From: Candidatus Anaerobutyricum avicola
GTDB taxonomy: Bacteria > Bacillota > Clostridia > Lachnospirales > Lachnospiraceae
DNA length: 64,000 nucleotides
Assembly: GCA_019113845.1 (NCBI GenBank)
Contig: DXGQ01000042.1
Location: 1-64,000, forward strand
Reading direction: 5' to 3'
Under the pieces are notes generated by a model that was not told the origin of the DNA, did not search any database, and saw nothing but the letters and a program-made list of their open reading frames with translations. Below, in pieces: positions 35,737-44,863 of the stretch; position 1 is the first letter of the stretch, and each line of letters begins with the position of its first letter. The translations under genes and the position numbers were made by a program.

Positions 35737-36618
35737 ATGAATACAAATAGTATGTCATATAAGAGCAAACAGTATATCATGTTTGCCGGTATCACTACCC
35801 TGGTTTTTGTCGCAGTAGTTATCGCACCTTTCATTTACGGTCTGTATCTGACCTTTACAAGCTGGGACGGTGTATCCAGAGATAAACCGTTTGTCGGCCT
35901 TGCCAATTACGTGGCAACTTTCCAGGACAGCGCCTTCTGGGCAGCTCTGGGAAGAACATTCTTTTACTCCATCATTGCCGTTATCCTGGTAAACGTAGTT
36001 GCGTTCATCCTGGCATACCTGGTAACAAGAGGAGTAAAAGGACAGAATTTCTTCCGTGCCGGATTCTTTATCCCGAACCTGATCGGCGGTATCGTTCTTG
36101 GTTATGTATGGAAGTTCGTATTTAACCGTGCGTTAGTTGCAATTGGAGAGTCTCTCTCCGTTGGCGCATTATCCACATCATGGCTGTCCACCCCGAACGG
36201 CGCCATGGCATGTTTGATAATTGTTGCCGTGTGGCAGTATGCAGGATATATGATGTTAATTTACGTAGCAGGATTCATGAGCGTATCAAATGACGTTCTG
36301 GAGGCAGCAAAGATTGACGGCTGTACTGATTTCCAGACAATCGTACATATCTCCGTACCTCTGATGGTATCTTCATTTGTACAGTGTCTGTTCCTGACGA
36401 TCACTAGATGTTTCATGGTATACGATGTAAACTTATCCTTGACAAAGGGTGAGCCGTTCAACAGTTCCGTAATGGCAGCGATGCATGTGTACAATCAGGC
36501 ATTTACCTATAAGAATTACGGTACTGGTCAGGCAGAAGCGCTCGTGCTGTTTATCGTCTGTGCGGTAGTCGGCGTGCTTCAGGTTTACATTGGTAAGAAA
36601 GCGGAGGTATCAGCATAA
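35737..36618 (+). CDS. Sugar ABC transporter permease (MalF-like)
   Basis: A 293-residue permease with six membrane helices. The ATPase-coupling EAA loop reads EAAKIDGCTDFQTIVHISVP. It starts at ATG 35737 with GGGAGAG upstream rather than at 35698. A 159-base gap separates it from the binding-protein gene, which is common where the binding protein is made in excess. The last codons overlap the next permease by one base (TAATG at 36616-36620). Confidence 0.9.
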   Translation: MNTNSMSYKSKQYIMFAGITTLVFVAVVIAPFIYGLYLTFTSWDGVSRDKPFVGLANYVATFQDSAFWAALGRTFFYSIIAVILVNVVAFILAYLVTRGVKGQNFFRAGFFIPNLIGGIVLGYVWKFVFNRALVAIGESLSVGALSTSWLSTPNGAMACLIIVAVWQYAGYMMLIYVAGFMSVSNDVLEAAKIDGCTDFQTIVHISVPLMVSSFVQCLFLTITRCFMVYDVNLSLTKGEPFNSSVMAAMHVYNQAFTYKNYGTGQAEALVLFIVCAVVGVLQVYIGKKAEVSA

Positions 36619-37475
36619 TGGATAAAAATGCAAAGGCGGCTCGCAATAAAAAGATCCGGCATGCGTTGATGCTGGTTCTTCTGGTAGTCTTATTCCTGTT
36701 ATTTATTTTCCCGTTTATCCTTGTCATCATCAACGTGTTCAAGGAAAAAGCGGATATCACAACAGATCCGTTGGCACTGATCGGCGCGCACGGATTTACA
36801 CTTGAGAACTTCCCGGAAGCCATGGAAAAGATGGAGTTCTGGAAAGTGTTCGGTAACTCAGCAATTATCACGATCTGCTCAACAATTTTCACATTACTGT
36901 TATCTTCCATGACAGCTTTTGTAATCGTCCGGAACAATTGGAAGCTCACAGGATTATTGTTCGGTCTGATGATTGCCTCCATGGTTATCCCGTTCCAGGT
37001 ATTGATGATTCCTCTGGTTTCTCTGTACGGCGGTATCTTTGGAATCTTAAATCACAGGGCAACGTTGATTTTCATGCACGTCGGTTTCTCGCTATCCATG
37101 GCGACATTCATGTTCCATGGCGCGATCAAGACCAACGTCCCGATCTCCCTTGAGGAAGCGGCGACGATCGACGGATGTACCCGTTGGCAGACCTATTGGA
37201 AGGTTGTATTCCCTCTGTTAAAACCTACGATCGCAACAGTAGCCATCATCGATGCCATGGCGTTCTGGAACGACTACCTGCTGCCGAGTCTGGTTCTGGC
37301 AAAGAAAGAGTTATACACGATTCCAATTGCCACACAGATGTTCTATGGAACATTCTCTACAGACCTCGGATTGATCATGGCAGCCCTGTTGCTGGCTATG
37401 TTACCTATCCTGATTCTGTATCTGTTCCTGCAGCGTTTCATCGTGGAAGGTGTTACTTCCGGCGCTGTCAAATAA
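36618..37475 (+). CDS. Sugar ABC transporter permease (MalG-like)
   Basis: A 285-residue permease with six helices and the EAA motif LEEAATIDGCTRWQTYWKVV. It ends ...QRFIVEGVTSGAVK, the conserved C-terminus of MalG-type carbohydrate permeases. It pairs with the preceding permease, one base overlapping. No ATPase gene follows, so the complex must use MsmK (24651-25760) or another shared ATPase. Confidence 0.92.
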   Translation: MDKNAKAARNKKIRHALMLVLLVVLFLLFIFPFILVIINVFKEKADITTDPLALIGAHGFTLENFPEAMEKMEFWKVFGNSAIITICSTIFTLLLSSMTAFVIVRNNWKLTGLLFGLMIASMVIPFQVLMIPLVSLYGGIFGILNHRATLIFMHVGFSLSMATFMFHGAIKTNVPISLEEAATIDGCTRWQTYWKVVFPLLKPTIATVAIIDAMAFWNDYLLPSLVLAKKELYTIPIATQMFYGTFSTDLGLIMAALLLAMLPILILYLFLQRFIVEGVTSGAVK

Positions 37476-37551
37476 TTTAACAGCTATTATTTTCCCGTCA
37501 GATGCTAGCGACGGGGCGGGGGAATATTGCAAGATATAGTTAACCTGGCGA

Positions 37552-37581
37552 TTACTGTCTTCCCGTATCGGAAGGCAGTAA
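37552..37581 (+). terminator. Hairpin after the permease operon
   Basis: TTACTGTCTTCC (37552-37563) pairs with GGAAGGCAGTAA (37570-37581), followed by only three T residues. It is a weak terminator or an attenuator, and it touches the -35 box of the next promoter. Confidence 0.5.
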
Positions 37582-37582
37582 T

Positions 37583-37611
37583 TTGCATATCAGGGGAAAA
37601 TGTAGTAGAAT
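37583..37611 (+). promoter_or_regulatory. Promoter of the alpha-galactosidase gene
   Basis: TTGCAT (37583-37588), 17 bases, TAGAAT (37606-37611), about 55 bases before the ATG. Confidence 0.55.
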
Positions 37612-37665
37612 ACACCACGGCAATGAACATTTGCACCGAAATCATGAAGGTCGAGGAAAAGAAAT

Positions 37666-39846
37666 ATGAGTATTATTTTTGACAAAAATCACCACACATT
37701 CACTTTACACACAAAAAACTCTTCATATCAGATGCAGATTGATCCCTTCGGTTTTCTGATCCATTTATATTATGGAAGAAGGACGGAAGGATGCATGGAT
37801 TATCTTTTGACATATGCGGACCGTGGATTCTCGGGGAATCCGTACGATGCGGGTCTGGACCGCACGTATTCCATGGATGTTCTGCCACAGGAATTTCCAC
37901 ATACCGGGGTCGGCGATTACCGTAATGTGGCGTGTACCGTAGTCAATGCGGATCAGTCCCGTTGCTGCGACGTTCGCTATACAGGTCATGTCATCAGAAA
38001 GGGTAAATATTCTCTCGACCGTCTGCCGGCTGTTTACGCAGACGAATCAGAAGCGGAGACCCTGGAGATCATGTTAAAGGACGCAGTCAGTGAGGTGGAG
38101 ATCACGCTGCTCTACGGTGTTTTGCCGGAGGCGGACATCATCACCCGGAGTGTCCTCGTAAAAAATGAAGGAAAAGACAAGATTTATCTGGAGAAGGTGT
38201 TGAGCGCCTGCCTGGATTTTGTCGGCGGGAACTTTGATCTGATCACATTCCAGGGAAGACATTGTATGGACCGGATGTATCAGAGACATCCTCTCGCGCA
38301 CGGAACCATGAAGATTGGAAGCCGCCGTGGGACGTCCAGCCACCAGTACAATCCGATGCTGATTCTGGCGGACCATGAGACAACGGAAGACTTTGGAAGC
38401 TGTTACAGCATGACATTTATGTACAGCGGCAGTTTCCAGGCTGAGGTGGAGAAAGACCAGTTTAATCAGACCCGCGCGCTGATCGGTCTGCAGCAGGAGG
38501 GCTTCCGCTATCCGCTGGAGCCGGGCGAGACATTTACCGCGCCGGAGGTGATCCTCTCTTTCAGCGCACAGGGCTTAAACCGTCTTTCCCAGAATCTCCA
38601 CGTCTGCATCCGGAATCATGTGTGCAGAAGGAAATATAAAAACGCTGTCCGCCCAATCCTGGTAAACAGCTGGGAAGGCGCTTACTTTGATTTTAATGGC
38701 GAGACGATCTATCAGCTCGCCGTGCACGCCAAAGAGCTGGGCATCGACATGGTTGTCATGGACGACGGCTGGTTCGGAGACAGAGACGACGATTTCAGCG
38801 GACTGGGCGACTGGTTTGTCAACGAGAAGAAGCTGGGCGAATCTCTCGGTCACCTCATTGAGAGAATCAACGCCCTCGGCGTGAAGTTCGGTATCTGGAT
38901 CGAACCGGAAGGCATCAACGAGGACAGCCGCCTTTATAAAGAACATCCGGACTGGGCGCTCTCGATTCCTGGACGAAAACCGATCCGTGCGAGAAGTCAG
39001 CTTGTCCTTGATTTTTCAAGGAAAGAAGTGGTGGACGCTATTTTCGATATGATCTGCAAGGTGCTGGATCAGGGCAACATTGAGTATGTCAAATGGGATA
39101 TGAACCGGAGCCTTGATTCCGTATTCTCCCGCGCGACAAAGGAGCAGGGAGCCGTGGCTTACAACTATGTGCTGGGACTGTATGATTTCTTGGAGCGCCT
39201 GACTGAGAGATATCCGAATATTCTGATCGAGGGCTGTAGCGGCGGCGGCGGACGTTTTGACGCGGGTATGTTATATTACACCCCGCAGATCTGGTGCAGT
39301 GACAACACGGACGCCTTAGATCGTATCAAGATTCAGTATGGAACCTCTTTCGGCTATCCGATCTCCGCGGTAGGTTCCCATGTGTCTGCGGTGCCGAACC
39401 ATCAGACAGGAAGAAGCACGACTCTGCAGGTGAGAAGCGTAGTCGCTATGGCAGGTACATTTGGTTATGAGCTTGACCTCGGCGCTTTGCCGGAGGAAGC
39501 CAAGGACATTATCCGAAACCAGATCGCGCAGTACCGCAAGTATGCCAAACTCATCAACTACGGCGTATATTACCGTCTGACCAATCCATTTGAGGAGGAG
39601 GCGGCCGCCTGGGAGTTCGTCTCTGAGGACGGCAGCGAAGCCCTTCTTAATGTGGTGATGCAGGATATCCATGGCAATATGACAGTGGATTACGTTCGCT
39701 TAAGAGGTCTCATTCCGGGACGGATGTACCGGGAAGAAGAGAGCGGACGACTGTACCCGGCGGATGCCCTGATGGAAACCGGTATCCCGATTCCTGTGGA
39801 ATACAAAGCGTACCGGGCATACCAGATACATTTCATCGCAGAGTAA
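37666..39846 (+). CDS. Alpha-galactosidase (GH36)
   Basis: A 726-residue cytoplasmic enzyme that releases galactose from raffinose, melibiose and stachyose. EYVKWDMNRSLDSV carries the nucleophile D478, and WCSDNTDALDRIKIQYGTS the acid/base D546. The order is the GH36 arrangement: N-terminal beta-supersandwich (1-320), TIM barrel (about 330-650), C-terminal beta-sheet domain. VVMDDGWFGDRDDDFSGLGD is another family block. Length equals AgaA/RafA-type tetrameric enzymes. It has no signal peptide, so the sugar must be imported by the preceding transporter. GAGG lies just upstream of the ATG. Confidence 0.95.
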   Translation: MSIIFDKNHHTFTLHTKNSSYQMQIDPFGFLIHLYYGRRTEGCMDYLLTYADRGFSGNPYDAGLDRTYSMDVLPQEFPHTGVGDYRNVACTVVNADQSRCCDVRYTGHVIRKGKYSLDRLPAVYADESEAETLEIMLKDAVSEVEITLLYGVLPEADIITRSVLVKNEGKDKIYLEKVLSACLDFVGGNFDLITFQGRHCMDRMYQRHPLAHGTMKIGSRRGTSSHQYNPMLILADHETTEDFGSCYSMTFMYSGSFQAEVEKDQFNQTRALIGLQQEGFRYPLEPGETFTAPEVILSFSAQGLNRLSQNLHVCIRNHVCRRKYKNAVRPILVNSWEGAYFDFNGETIYQLAVHAKELGIDMVVMDDGWFGDRDDDFSGLGDWFVNEKKLGESLGHLIERINALGVKFGIWIEPEGINEDSRLYKEHPDWALSIPGRKPIRARSQLVLDFSRKEVVDAIFDMICKVLDQGNIEYVKWDMNRSLDSVFSRATKEQGAVAYNYVLGLYDFLERLTERYPNILIEGCSGGGGRFDAGMLYYTPQIWCSDNTDALDRIKIQYGTSFGYPISAVGSHVSAVPNHQTGRSTTLQVRSVVAMAGTFGYELDLGALPEEAKDIIRNQIAQYRKYAKLINYGVYYRLTNPFEEEAAAWEFVSEDGSEALLNVVMQDIHGNMTVDYVRLRGLIPGRMYREEESGRLYPADALMETGIPIPVEYKAYRAYQIHFIAE

Positions 39847-39860
39847 TTTTACCGGACGAT

Positions 39861-39961
39861 GAATATATCGCAGAATGATAGGAAACATATCGCGAGACGG
39901 TGGAAATGTATTGCGGGTGGTGAAAATATATCGCCGGGCGGCGTTGAAAAAAGCCGCCCGG
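39861..39961. repeat. 21-bp imperfect tandem repeats and a GC hairpin
   Basis: Four units of 20-21 bases with the pattern GAAAnnTATCGC run from 39861 to about 39944. They are followed by a strong hairpin CCGGGCGGC/GCCGCCCGG (39934-39961) without a T tract. This fills the gap between the alpha-galactosidase and the amylosucrase-like gene. Confidence 0.55.
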
Positions 39962-40028
39962 ATACAAAAGTATGATTGACAGCATTTGGAAATTCACATA
40001 AATATCTGATTCAAAAAGGGAGATTACA

Positions 40029-42617
40029 ATGAAACGTACAAGTACGAGCAAGAAAAAAACCCGTAAAAAGAAAGTAACAGCAGCGACACAGGCACCGGCA
40101 GCACAGACAACGCAGACAGCACCGGCAGCGACAGAGCCAGTTGCAGCCGATAAAAAGGAAGAGGTCAAGGCAGCCGCAGAGTCAGTCGCAGCGGATACCC
40201 CGGCAAAAGCGGAGCCAGCGAAGACAGAAACTGTGGAGACAAAGACCGCAGTAAAAGTTCCGGAAGAAAAACCGGCTCCAAAAGAGACCCCAGCGAAAGC
40301 GGAAGTGACAGAGAAACCGGCAAAAGCAAAGGCTGCGGAGACAGAGACTGCGGAGACAAAGACCGCAGCAAAAGTTCCGGAAGAAAAACCGGTCAAAAAA
40401 GAGATCTCGGCGAAAACGGAAGTGACAGAGAAACCGGCAAAAGCAGAGGTTGCGAAGGCAGAAACTGTAAAAACAGAAACAGCCGCGAAAAAGGCATCCA
40501 CAGTTAAAGAAGAAGCTCCGGCGGCAAAAGAGGAACCGGCTCCGGCTCCGAAAAAGACCACAAGAAAGACAACTTCCAAAAAGACTGCGGCTGAGAAACC
40601 GGCGGCAAAGGCCGACGAAAAAACAGAAGAGAAAGCAGCCAAAAAGACGACAAAGAAATCTTCCGTGGTGAAGAAAGCAGCCGATGCAATGGCTAAGACA
40701 GCGGAAGCGGCAAAAAAGGCGGCCGCAGAGCAGGCAAAGAAAATTGCTGAAGCGGCGGCTGAGGCAGCGGCAAAAGAAGCGAAGATCGAAGATGAGGAGT
40801 TCTACTACCGGATGGAGAAGCGCAATGATGAGCTGCGCTGGCTCTACATGGAAATGTACGGCAATGACTCCATGTATGCGGAACTTTGCGATAACCTGCA
40901 TCGTTTCTATATGGAAAGAAATAAAGATCTGAAGGCCATGGATATCGAGAGAGAAAATAATCCGGAATGGTACAAGTCCAACGATATGATGGGCATGATG
41001 CTCTACATCGACAATTTTGCCGGAAATATCAAAGGAGTGGAATCCAAGCTGGATTATCTGGAGAAAGCGAACGTCAATTATCTTCATCTGATGCCGTTCC
41101 TTGATACCGTACCGGGCAAATCGGACGGCGGCTATGCCGTGAAGGACTTCCGCAAAGTGCGGGACGATCTGGGAACCATGGAAGACCTGGAGCATCTGAC
41201 AGCCGCTTGTCATAAGAAAAATATGAATGTGTGCATGGATTTCGTCATGAACCATACTTCTGAAGACCATGAGTGGGCAAGACGCGCCCGTTCCGGCGAC
41301 GGAGAATACATGAGCCGTTACTTCTTCTTTGACAATCCGGAGATTCCGAATCAGTTTGAGCAGACCGTACCGCAGGTATTCCCGACCAGCGCGCCGGGGA
41401 ACTTCACATGGCTTCCGGAGATCGGCCATTATGTCATGACGACATTTTATCCGTATCAGTGGGATCTGAACTACCGGAATCCTCGTGTGTTCAACGAAAT
41501 GATGTACAATTTCCTGTTTCTCGCCAACAAAGGAATCGACGTCATCCGTATCGATGCGGTGCCGTATATCTGGAAAGAACTGGGGACCCAGTGCCGGAAC
41601 CTGCGCCGGGTACACACGATCGTCCGCATGATGCGTATCATCAGCGAGATCGTATGCCCGTCCGTTCTCCTTCTGGGAGAGGTCGTTATGGAGCCGGAAA
41701 AGGTTGTGCCATACTTCGGAACCGTGGAGAAACCGGAATGTCATATGCTCTACAATGTAACGACCATGGCGACCACCTGGCATACCGTTGCCACGAGAGA
41801 TGTGAGCCTCTTAAAGAGACAGCTTGATACTGTTGCCGGTCTTCCGAAAGAGTACGTATTCTTAAACTACCTGCGGTGTCATGATGATATCGGATGGGGC
41901 CTTGATTACGGATTCCTGAAAGAAAGAGGTCAGGAAGAAGTCGCACACAAGAAATACCTGAACGATTATTTCCAGGGATTTGCCGGAGACAGCAACAGCC
42001 GGGGCGAGCTTTACAATGCGGACCCGGTTACCGGAGACGCCCGTTTCTGTGCGACGACAGCTTCCATGTGCGGTATCGAGAAAGCGGGATTTGAGCAGAA
42101 CGACGCAGCGATGGAGAAGGCCATCCGTCTGGATGTGATGCTCCATGCGTATATGTTCACACAGTCCGGTATCCCGGTCATTTACAGTGGCGACGAGATC
42201 GCGCAGGTAAATGATTATTCTTATAAAAATGATCCGAACAAAGCGGCGGATTCCCGTTACATCCACCGCGGGGCAATGCGTTGGGATCTGGCAGCAAATG
42301 CGGATAACGAGAACACGGTGGAAGGAAAGGTATTCCAGCAACTCTCTGAACTGGAAAAGATCCGCCGTACCGATAAAGTCTTTATGACCAATGCGGACAT
42401 GTGGACCGTGGAAACATACGACCCGTCCGTTCTTTGCATCGGAAGATACTGTGACGGCGAGAAAATGTTCGGAATCTTTAACTTCAGCGAATATGACAAG
42501 ACTGCATGGATCAATGAGACGGACGGCATGTACAAAAATATGCTGACCGGCGAGGTGCGCCGGGCAGCCGGAGTGGATATTCCGGCCTACGGATTCTGCT
42601 GGCTGAAGAAACTGTAA
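40029..42617 (+). CDS. Amylosucrase-like GH13 enzyme with a Lys/Ala/Glu-rich N-terminal tail
   Basis: An 862-residue protein. Residues 1 to about 258 are a low-complexity tail of Lys, Ala, Glu, Thr and Pro that resembles histone H1 C-terminal tails and contains two 39-residue repeats (70-108 and 109-147). From about 260 there is an amylosucrase-type (GH13_4) enzyme: an alpha-helical N-domain, MGMMLYIDNFAGNIKGVESK, YLHLMPFLDTVPGKSDGGYA, MDFVMNHTSEDHEWA, the nucleophile D509 in VIRIDAVPYIW, acid/base E551 in LLGEVVMEP and H618-D619-D620 in LRCHDDIGW. It would split sucrose, transferring glucose and freeing fructose for the kinase downstream. GGGAG precedes the ATG. Sucrose hydrolase or phosphorylase activity is possible. 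Confidence 0.85.
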   Translation: MKRTSTSKKKTRKKKVTAATQAPAAQTTQTAPAATEPVAADKKEEVKAAAESVAADTPAKAEPAKTETVETKTAVKVPEEKPAPKETPAKAEVTEKPAKAKAAETETAETKTAAKVPEEKPVKKEISAKTEVTEKPAKAEVAKAETVKTETAAKKASTVKEEAPAAKEEPAPAPKKTTRKTTSKKTAAEKPAAKADEKTEEKAAKKTTKKSSVVKKAADAMAKTAEAAKKAAAEQAKKIAEAAAEAAAKEAKIEDEEFYYRMEKRNDELRWLYMEMYGNDSMYAELCDNLHRFYMERNKDLKAMDIERENNPEWYKSNDMMGMMLYIDNFAGNIKGVESKLDYLEKANVNYLHLMPFLDTVPGKSDGGYAVKDFRKVRDDLGTMEDLEHLTAACHKKNMNVCMDFVMNHTSEDHEWARRARSGDGEYMSRYFFFDNPEIPNQFEQTVPQVFPTSAPGNFTWLPEIGHYVMTTFYPYQWDLNYRNPRVFNEMMYNFLFLANKGIDVIRIDAVPYIWKELGTQCRNLRRVHTIVRMMRIISEIVCPSVLLLGEVVMEPEKVVPYFGTVEKPECHMLYNVTTMATTWHTVATRDVSLLKRQLDTVAGLPKEYVFLNYLRCHDDIGWGLDYGFLKERGQEEVAHKKYLNDYFQGFAGDSNSRGELYNADPVTGDARFCATTASMCGIEKAGFEQNDAAMEKAIRLDVMLHAYMFTQSGIPVIYSGDEIAQVNDYSYKNDPNKAADSRYIHRGAMRWDLAANADNENTVEGKVFQQLSELEKIRRTDKVFMTNADMWTVETYDPSVLCIGRYCDGEKMFGIFNFSEYDKTAWINETDGMYKNMLTGEVRRAAGVDIPAYGFCWLKKL

Positions 42618-42748
42618 ATATTGTTGTGACAGATGTTGCTGGCTGAAGAAATGTAAATACTGTGCCGACAGATGCTTCGCCACAGGGCCGGCGATATCCT
42701 GCCGCAGTTTTAAGATAACAACTGCACCGTATCGTATAATACTAATCT

Positions 42749-42823
42749 GGTGTACTGATCTGTCAATTTTCAGTATAATGACGCAGACCAGTCATGATGC
42801 GAAATGTGAACAGGTCAGTACAC
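42749..42823 (+). repeat. Dispersed hairpin repeat, copy 3
   Basis: GGTGTACTGATCTG at 42749 pairs with CAGGTCAGTACAC ending at 42823. The core ATGCGAAATGTGAACAGGTC matches copy 2 except for one base. It lies 38 bases before the fructokinase ATG and would be in its leader. Confidence 0.75.
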
Positions 42824-42860
42824 TGACATATATTGGGAAAATAAAAAAGGAGAAGAAGTT

Positions 42861-43814
42861 ATGAGCAAATATGATGTAACTGCCTTGGGAGAACTGTTAA
42901 TTGACTTTACAGAAAACGGAACCAGCGCGCAGGGAAATCCGGTCCTGGAGGCTAATCCGGGAGGAGCGCCATGTAACGTACTGTCCATGCTGAACCGTCT
43001 GGGTCACAAGACGAACTTTATCGGCAAGATCGGAAACGATATGTTCGGCGACCAGTTAGAGGCGGCATTAAAAGAAGTCGGCATCGGAACAGACGGTCTG
43101 ATGAGAGATAATGAAGTACACACCACCCTGGCATTCGTACACACCGCGCCGGACGGAGACCGTGAGTTCTCCTTCTACCGCAATCCGGGCGCTGATATGA
43201 TGCTCTCCGAGGATGATGTGGACGCAGAACAGATCAAAAACAGCACGATCTTCCATTTTGGTTCCCTGTCCATGACTGACGAGGTATGCCGTAAGGCTAC
43301 AAGAAAAGCCATTGCGATCGCCGAGGAAGCAGGCATCCTCATGTCCTATGACCCGAACCTCCGCGAACCTCTGTGGAAGTCCATGGATCTCGCCAAAGAG
43401 CAGATTTCCTATGGTCTTGAGCACTGTAACATCCTGAAAATCTCCGACAACGAGATTCAGTGGCTCACCGGTAAGGAAGACTATGACGAAGGCATCGCCA
43501 TGGTACAGGAGAAATACAACATTCCTCTGATCCTCCTCTCCCTCGGAAAAACAGGCAGCCGCGCTTACACCAAAAACTGCCGTGTGGAAGTACCTGCCTT
43601 CATCCAGGAGCATACCATTGAGACAACAGGAGCCGGCGACACCTTCGGCGCATGCATCCTTCACTACGTGCTGGAGCACGGCTGGAAAGAATACAGCGAG
43701 GCAGAGCTTACCGAGATGCTCACCTTCGCCAACGCCGCAGCCTCCATCGTAACCACAAGAAAAGGTGCACTCCGCGTGATGCCGACTAAAGAAGAAGTAG
43801 AGGCAATGCTGTAG
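42861..43814 (+). CDS. scrK: Fructokinase (PfkB/ribokinase family)
   Basis: A 317-residue sugar kinase. ALGELLIDFTENG at the start and PGGAPCNVLSMLNRLG are the substrate-binding motifs of PfkB fructokinases. TTGAGDTFGACILHYVL is the ATP/anion-hole motif with the catalytic aspartate. It would phosphorylate fructose released from sucrose by the upstream enzymes. AAAAGGAGA precedes the ATG. The symbol follows context and similarity to ScrK; 2-dehydro-3-deoxygluconokinase is a less likely alternative. Confidence 0.88.
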   Translation: MSKYDVTALGELLIDFTENGTSAQGNPVLEANPGGAPCNVLSMLNRLGHKTNFIGKIGNDMFGDQLEAALKEVGIGTDGLMRDNEVHTTLAFVHTAPDGDREFSFYRNPGADMMLSEDDVDAEQIKNSTIFHFGSLSMTDEVCRKATRKAIAIAEEAGILMSYDPNLREPLWKSMDLAKEQISYGLEHCNILKISDNEIQWLTGKEDYDEGIAMVQEKYNIPLILLSLGKTGSRAYTKNCRVEVPAFIQEHTIETTGAGDTFGACILHYVLEHGWKEYSEAELTEMLTFANAAASIVTTRKGALRVMPTKEEVEAML

Positions 43815-43851
43815 AGCGCCCGATCTGTAAGAAATAGTCATATGATACAGC

Positions 43852-43895
43852 CCGGAGCTGCAGGGAGAGATCCCGGCAGTCCCGGGCCTTTTTCG
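43852..43895 (+). terminator. Intrinsic terminator after fructokinase
   Basis: GCCCGGAGCTGC at 43852 pairs imperfectly with GGCAGTCCCGGGC ending at 43889, followed by CTTTTT. Confidence 0.75.
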
Positions 43896-44000
43896 TCTGT
43901 CATAACCCCCGTCCGCAATAATCCCGCCCGCCCGGGCAGACGACAGCGGAACATGAAGGGTTGCATGCGGATGCAATGGCGGAAAAGATGCAGGACAGAC

Positions 44001-44253
44001 GACAGCCTGATGCCGCGCAGATAGTCCGTGCGGCGACGCCCTCTCTCGGATATCAGACGGATATCACTAATGCAGAACCAAAACCGCGCTGCGGTTTTCG
44101 GCTTCGCCGTACGGTCCCCGGAAAAAGGACCGCTTTTTGTGCAAGCCCAAAGCGGCACCTTTTCCGGTCCCTGTTTCTGCATCTTTTCCAAGATGTATGG
44201 ATATCCTCTTTCACAGGCCGCCGTCCGGACCACATGCGCGGTTTAGAGGCTGT
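44001..44253 (-). ncRNA. Structured dispersed repeat RNA, copy 4 (divergent sequence)
   Basis: This is the most diverged copy. On the minus strand, arm 44241-44226 (CCGCGCATGTGGTCCG) pairs with 44028-44013 (CGGACTATCTGCGCGG), and AGGCTGTC/GACAGCCT extends the stem. The inner elements keep the same order: GCGGCCTGTGAAAGAGGA, AACAGGGACC, a central hairpin around GGGCTTGCACAA, AAACCGCAGCGCGGTTTT, and GAGGGCGTCG. It diverges from copy 5 with about 110 bases between. Confidence 0.6.
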
Positions 44254-44364
44254 CTGTGTGCAGAAGTTTTGCCGCTTCCCCGACAGCGTATTGAGAGGAG
44301 AAATGGAACTTATATATAAAAGGGTACTATTAATTTTCTAAAATACACTTCTATAACTTGCGCT

Positions 44365-44668
44365 TTGCAGAATAGGATAGGTTTTTGTAAAGATAAAATA
44401 ATATTTTCCAATATGCAGATGCCATTCGGAGTGCATACAGTTTCCGACCGCGAGCTGTGAGGGAGGACTAGCTAAGACTTGTGGAAGGCAGGGAGCAGGA
44501 TTGGAAAAGGGATGACTCCCGTGCTTGCACGAAGGAGCAGACCTTTTCTTATCCTGTAAGGCGCAGCCGAAACCGCAAAGCGGTTTCTCCCTGCTGATCA
44601 GAAAACGTCAATAGTCCGAGTGAGGGTCGAGTCGGGAGGAACTGTATGAGAACGAATTACATCGTCTG
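44365..44668 (+). ncRNA. Structured dispersed repeat RNA, copy 5
   Basis: It is nearly identical in its core to the copy at 1-335 but has the long apical region of copy 3. TTGCAG (44365-44370), 16 bases and GTAAAG (44387-44392) form the promoter-like module. CATACAGTTTCC (44434-44445) pairs with GGAACTGTATG (44638-44648). The apical AAACCGC/GCGGTTT hairpin is at about 44571-44588. The region between it and the GH3 gene (44669-44863) has no other recognisable element. Confidence 0.75.
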
Positions 44669-44863
44669 TTATATGAGAAATCTGTTATTAACTTGACAAA
44701 AGCTCAATTCCACTTAGCCGAAGAATCTTCTGGAACTCCCTTGGCGGTTATGCTAATATAAGTCTGATACAGTACACCAGTAATGGGTATCGTTCACGCT
44801 ACATTTACAGGTGGATTGTAGATTGACAGTAGGATTTTATATTTACAGGAGGAGTTTAAAAGC

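Noticed and set aside
37494-37520. CCCGTC/GACGGG hairpin after the second permease as a terminator
   Set aside because: It is short and followed by G-rich sequence, not T; the hairpin at 37552-37581 is the better candidate.
40182-41783. Long open frame on the minus strand opposite the amylosucrase-like gene
   Set aside because: It is the shadow of a Lys/Ala/Glu-rich coding strand, giving an improbable Cys/Arg/Phe-rich protein; the plus frame has the catalytic motifs.
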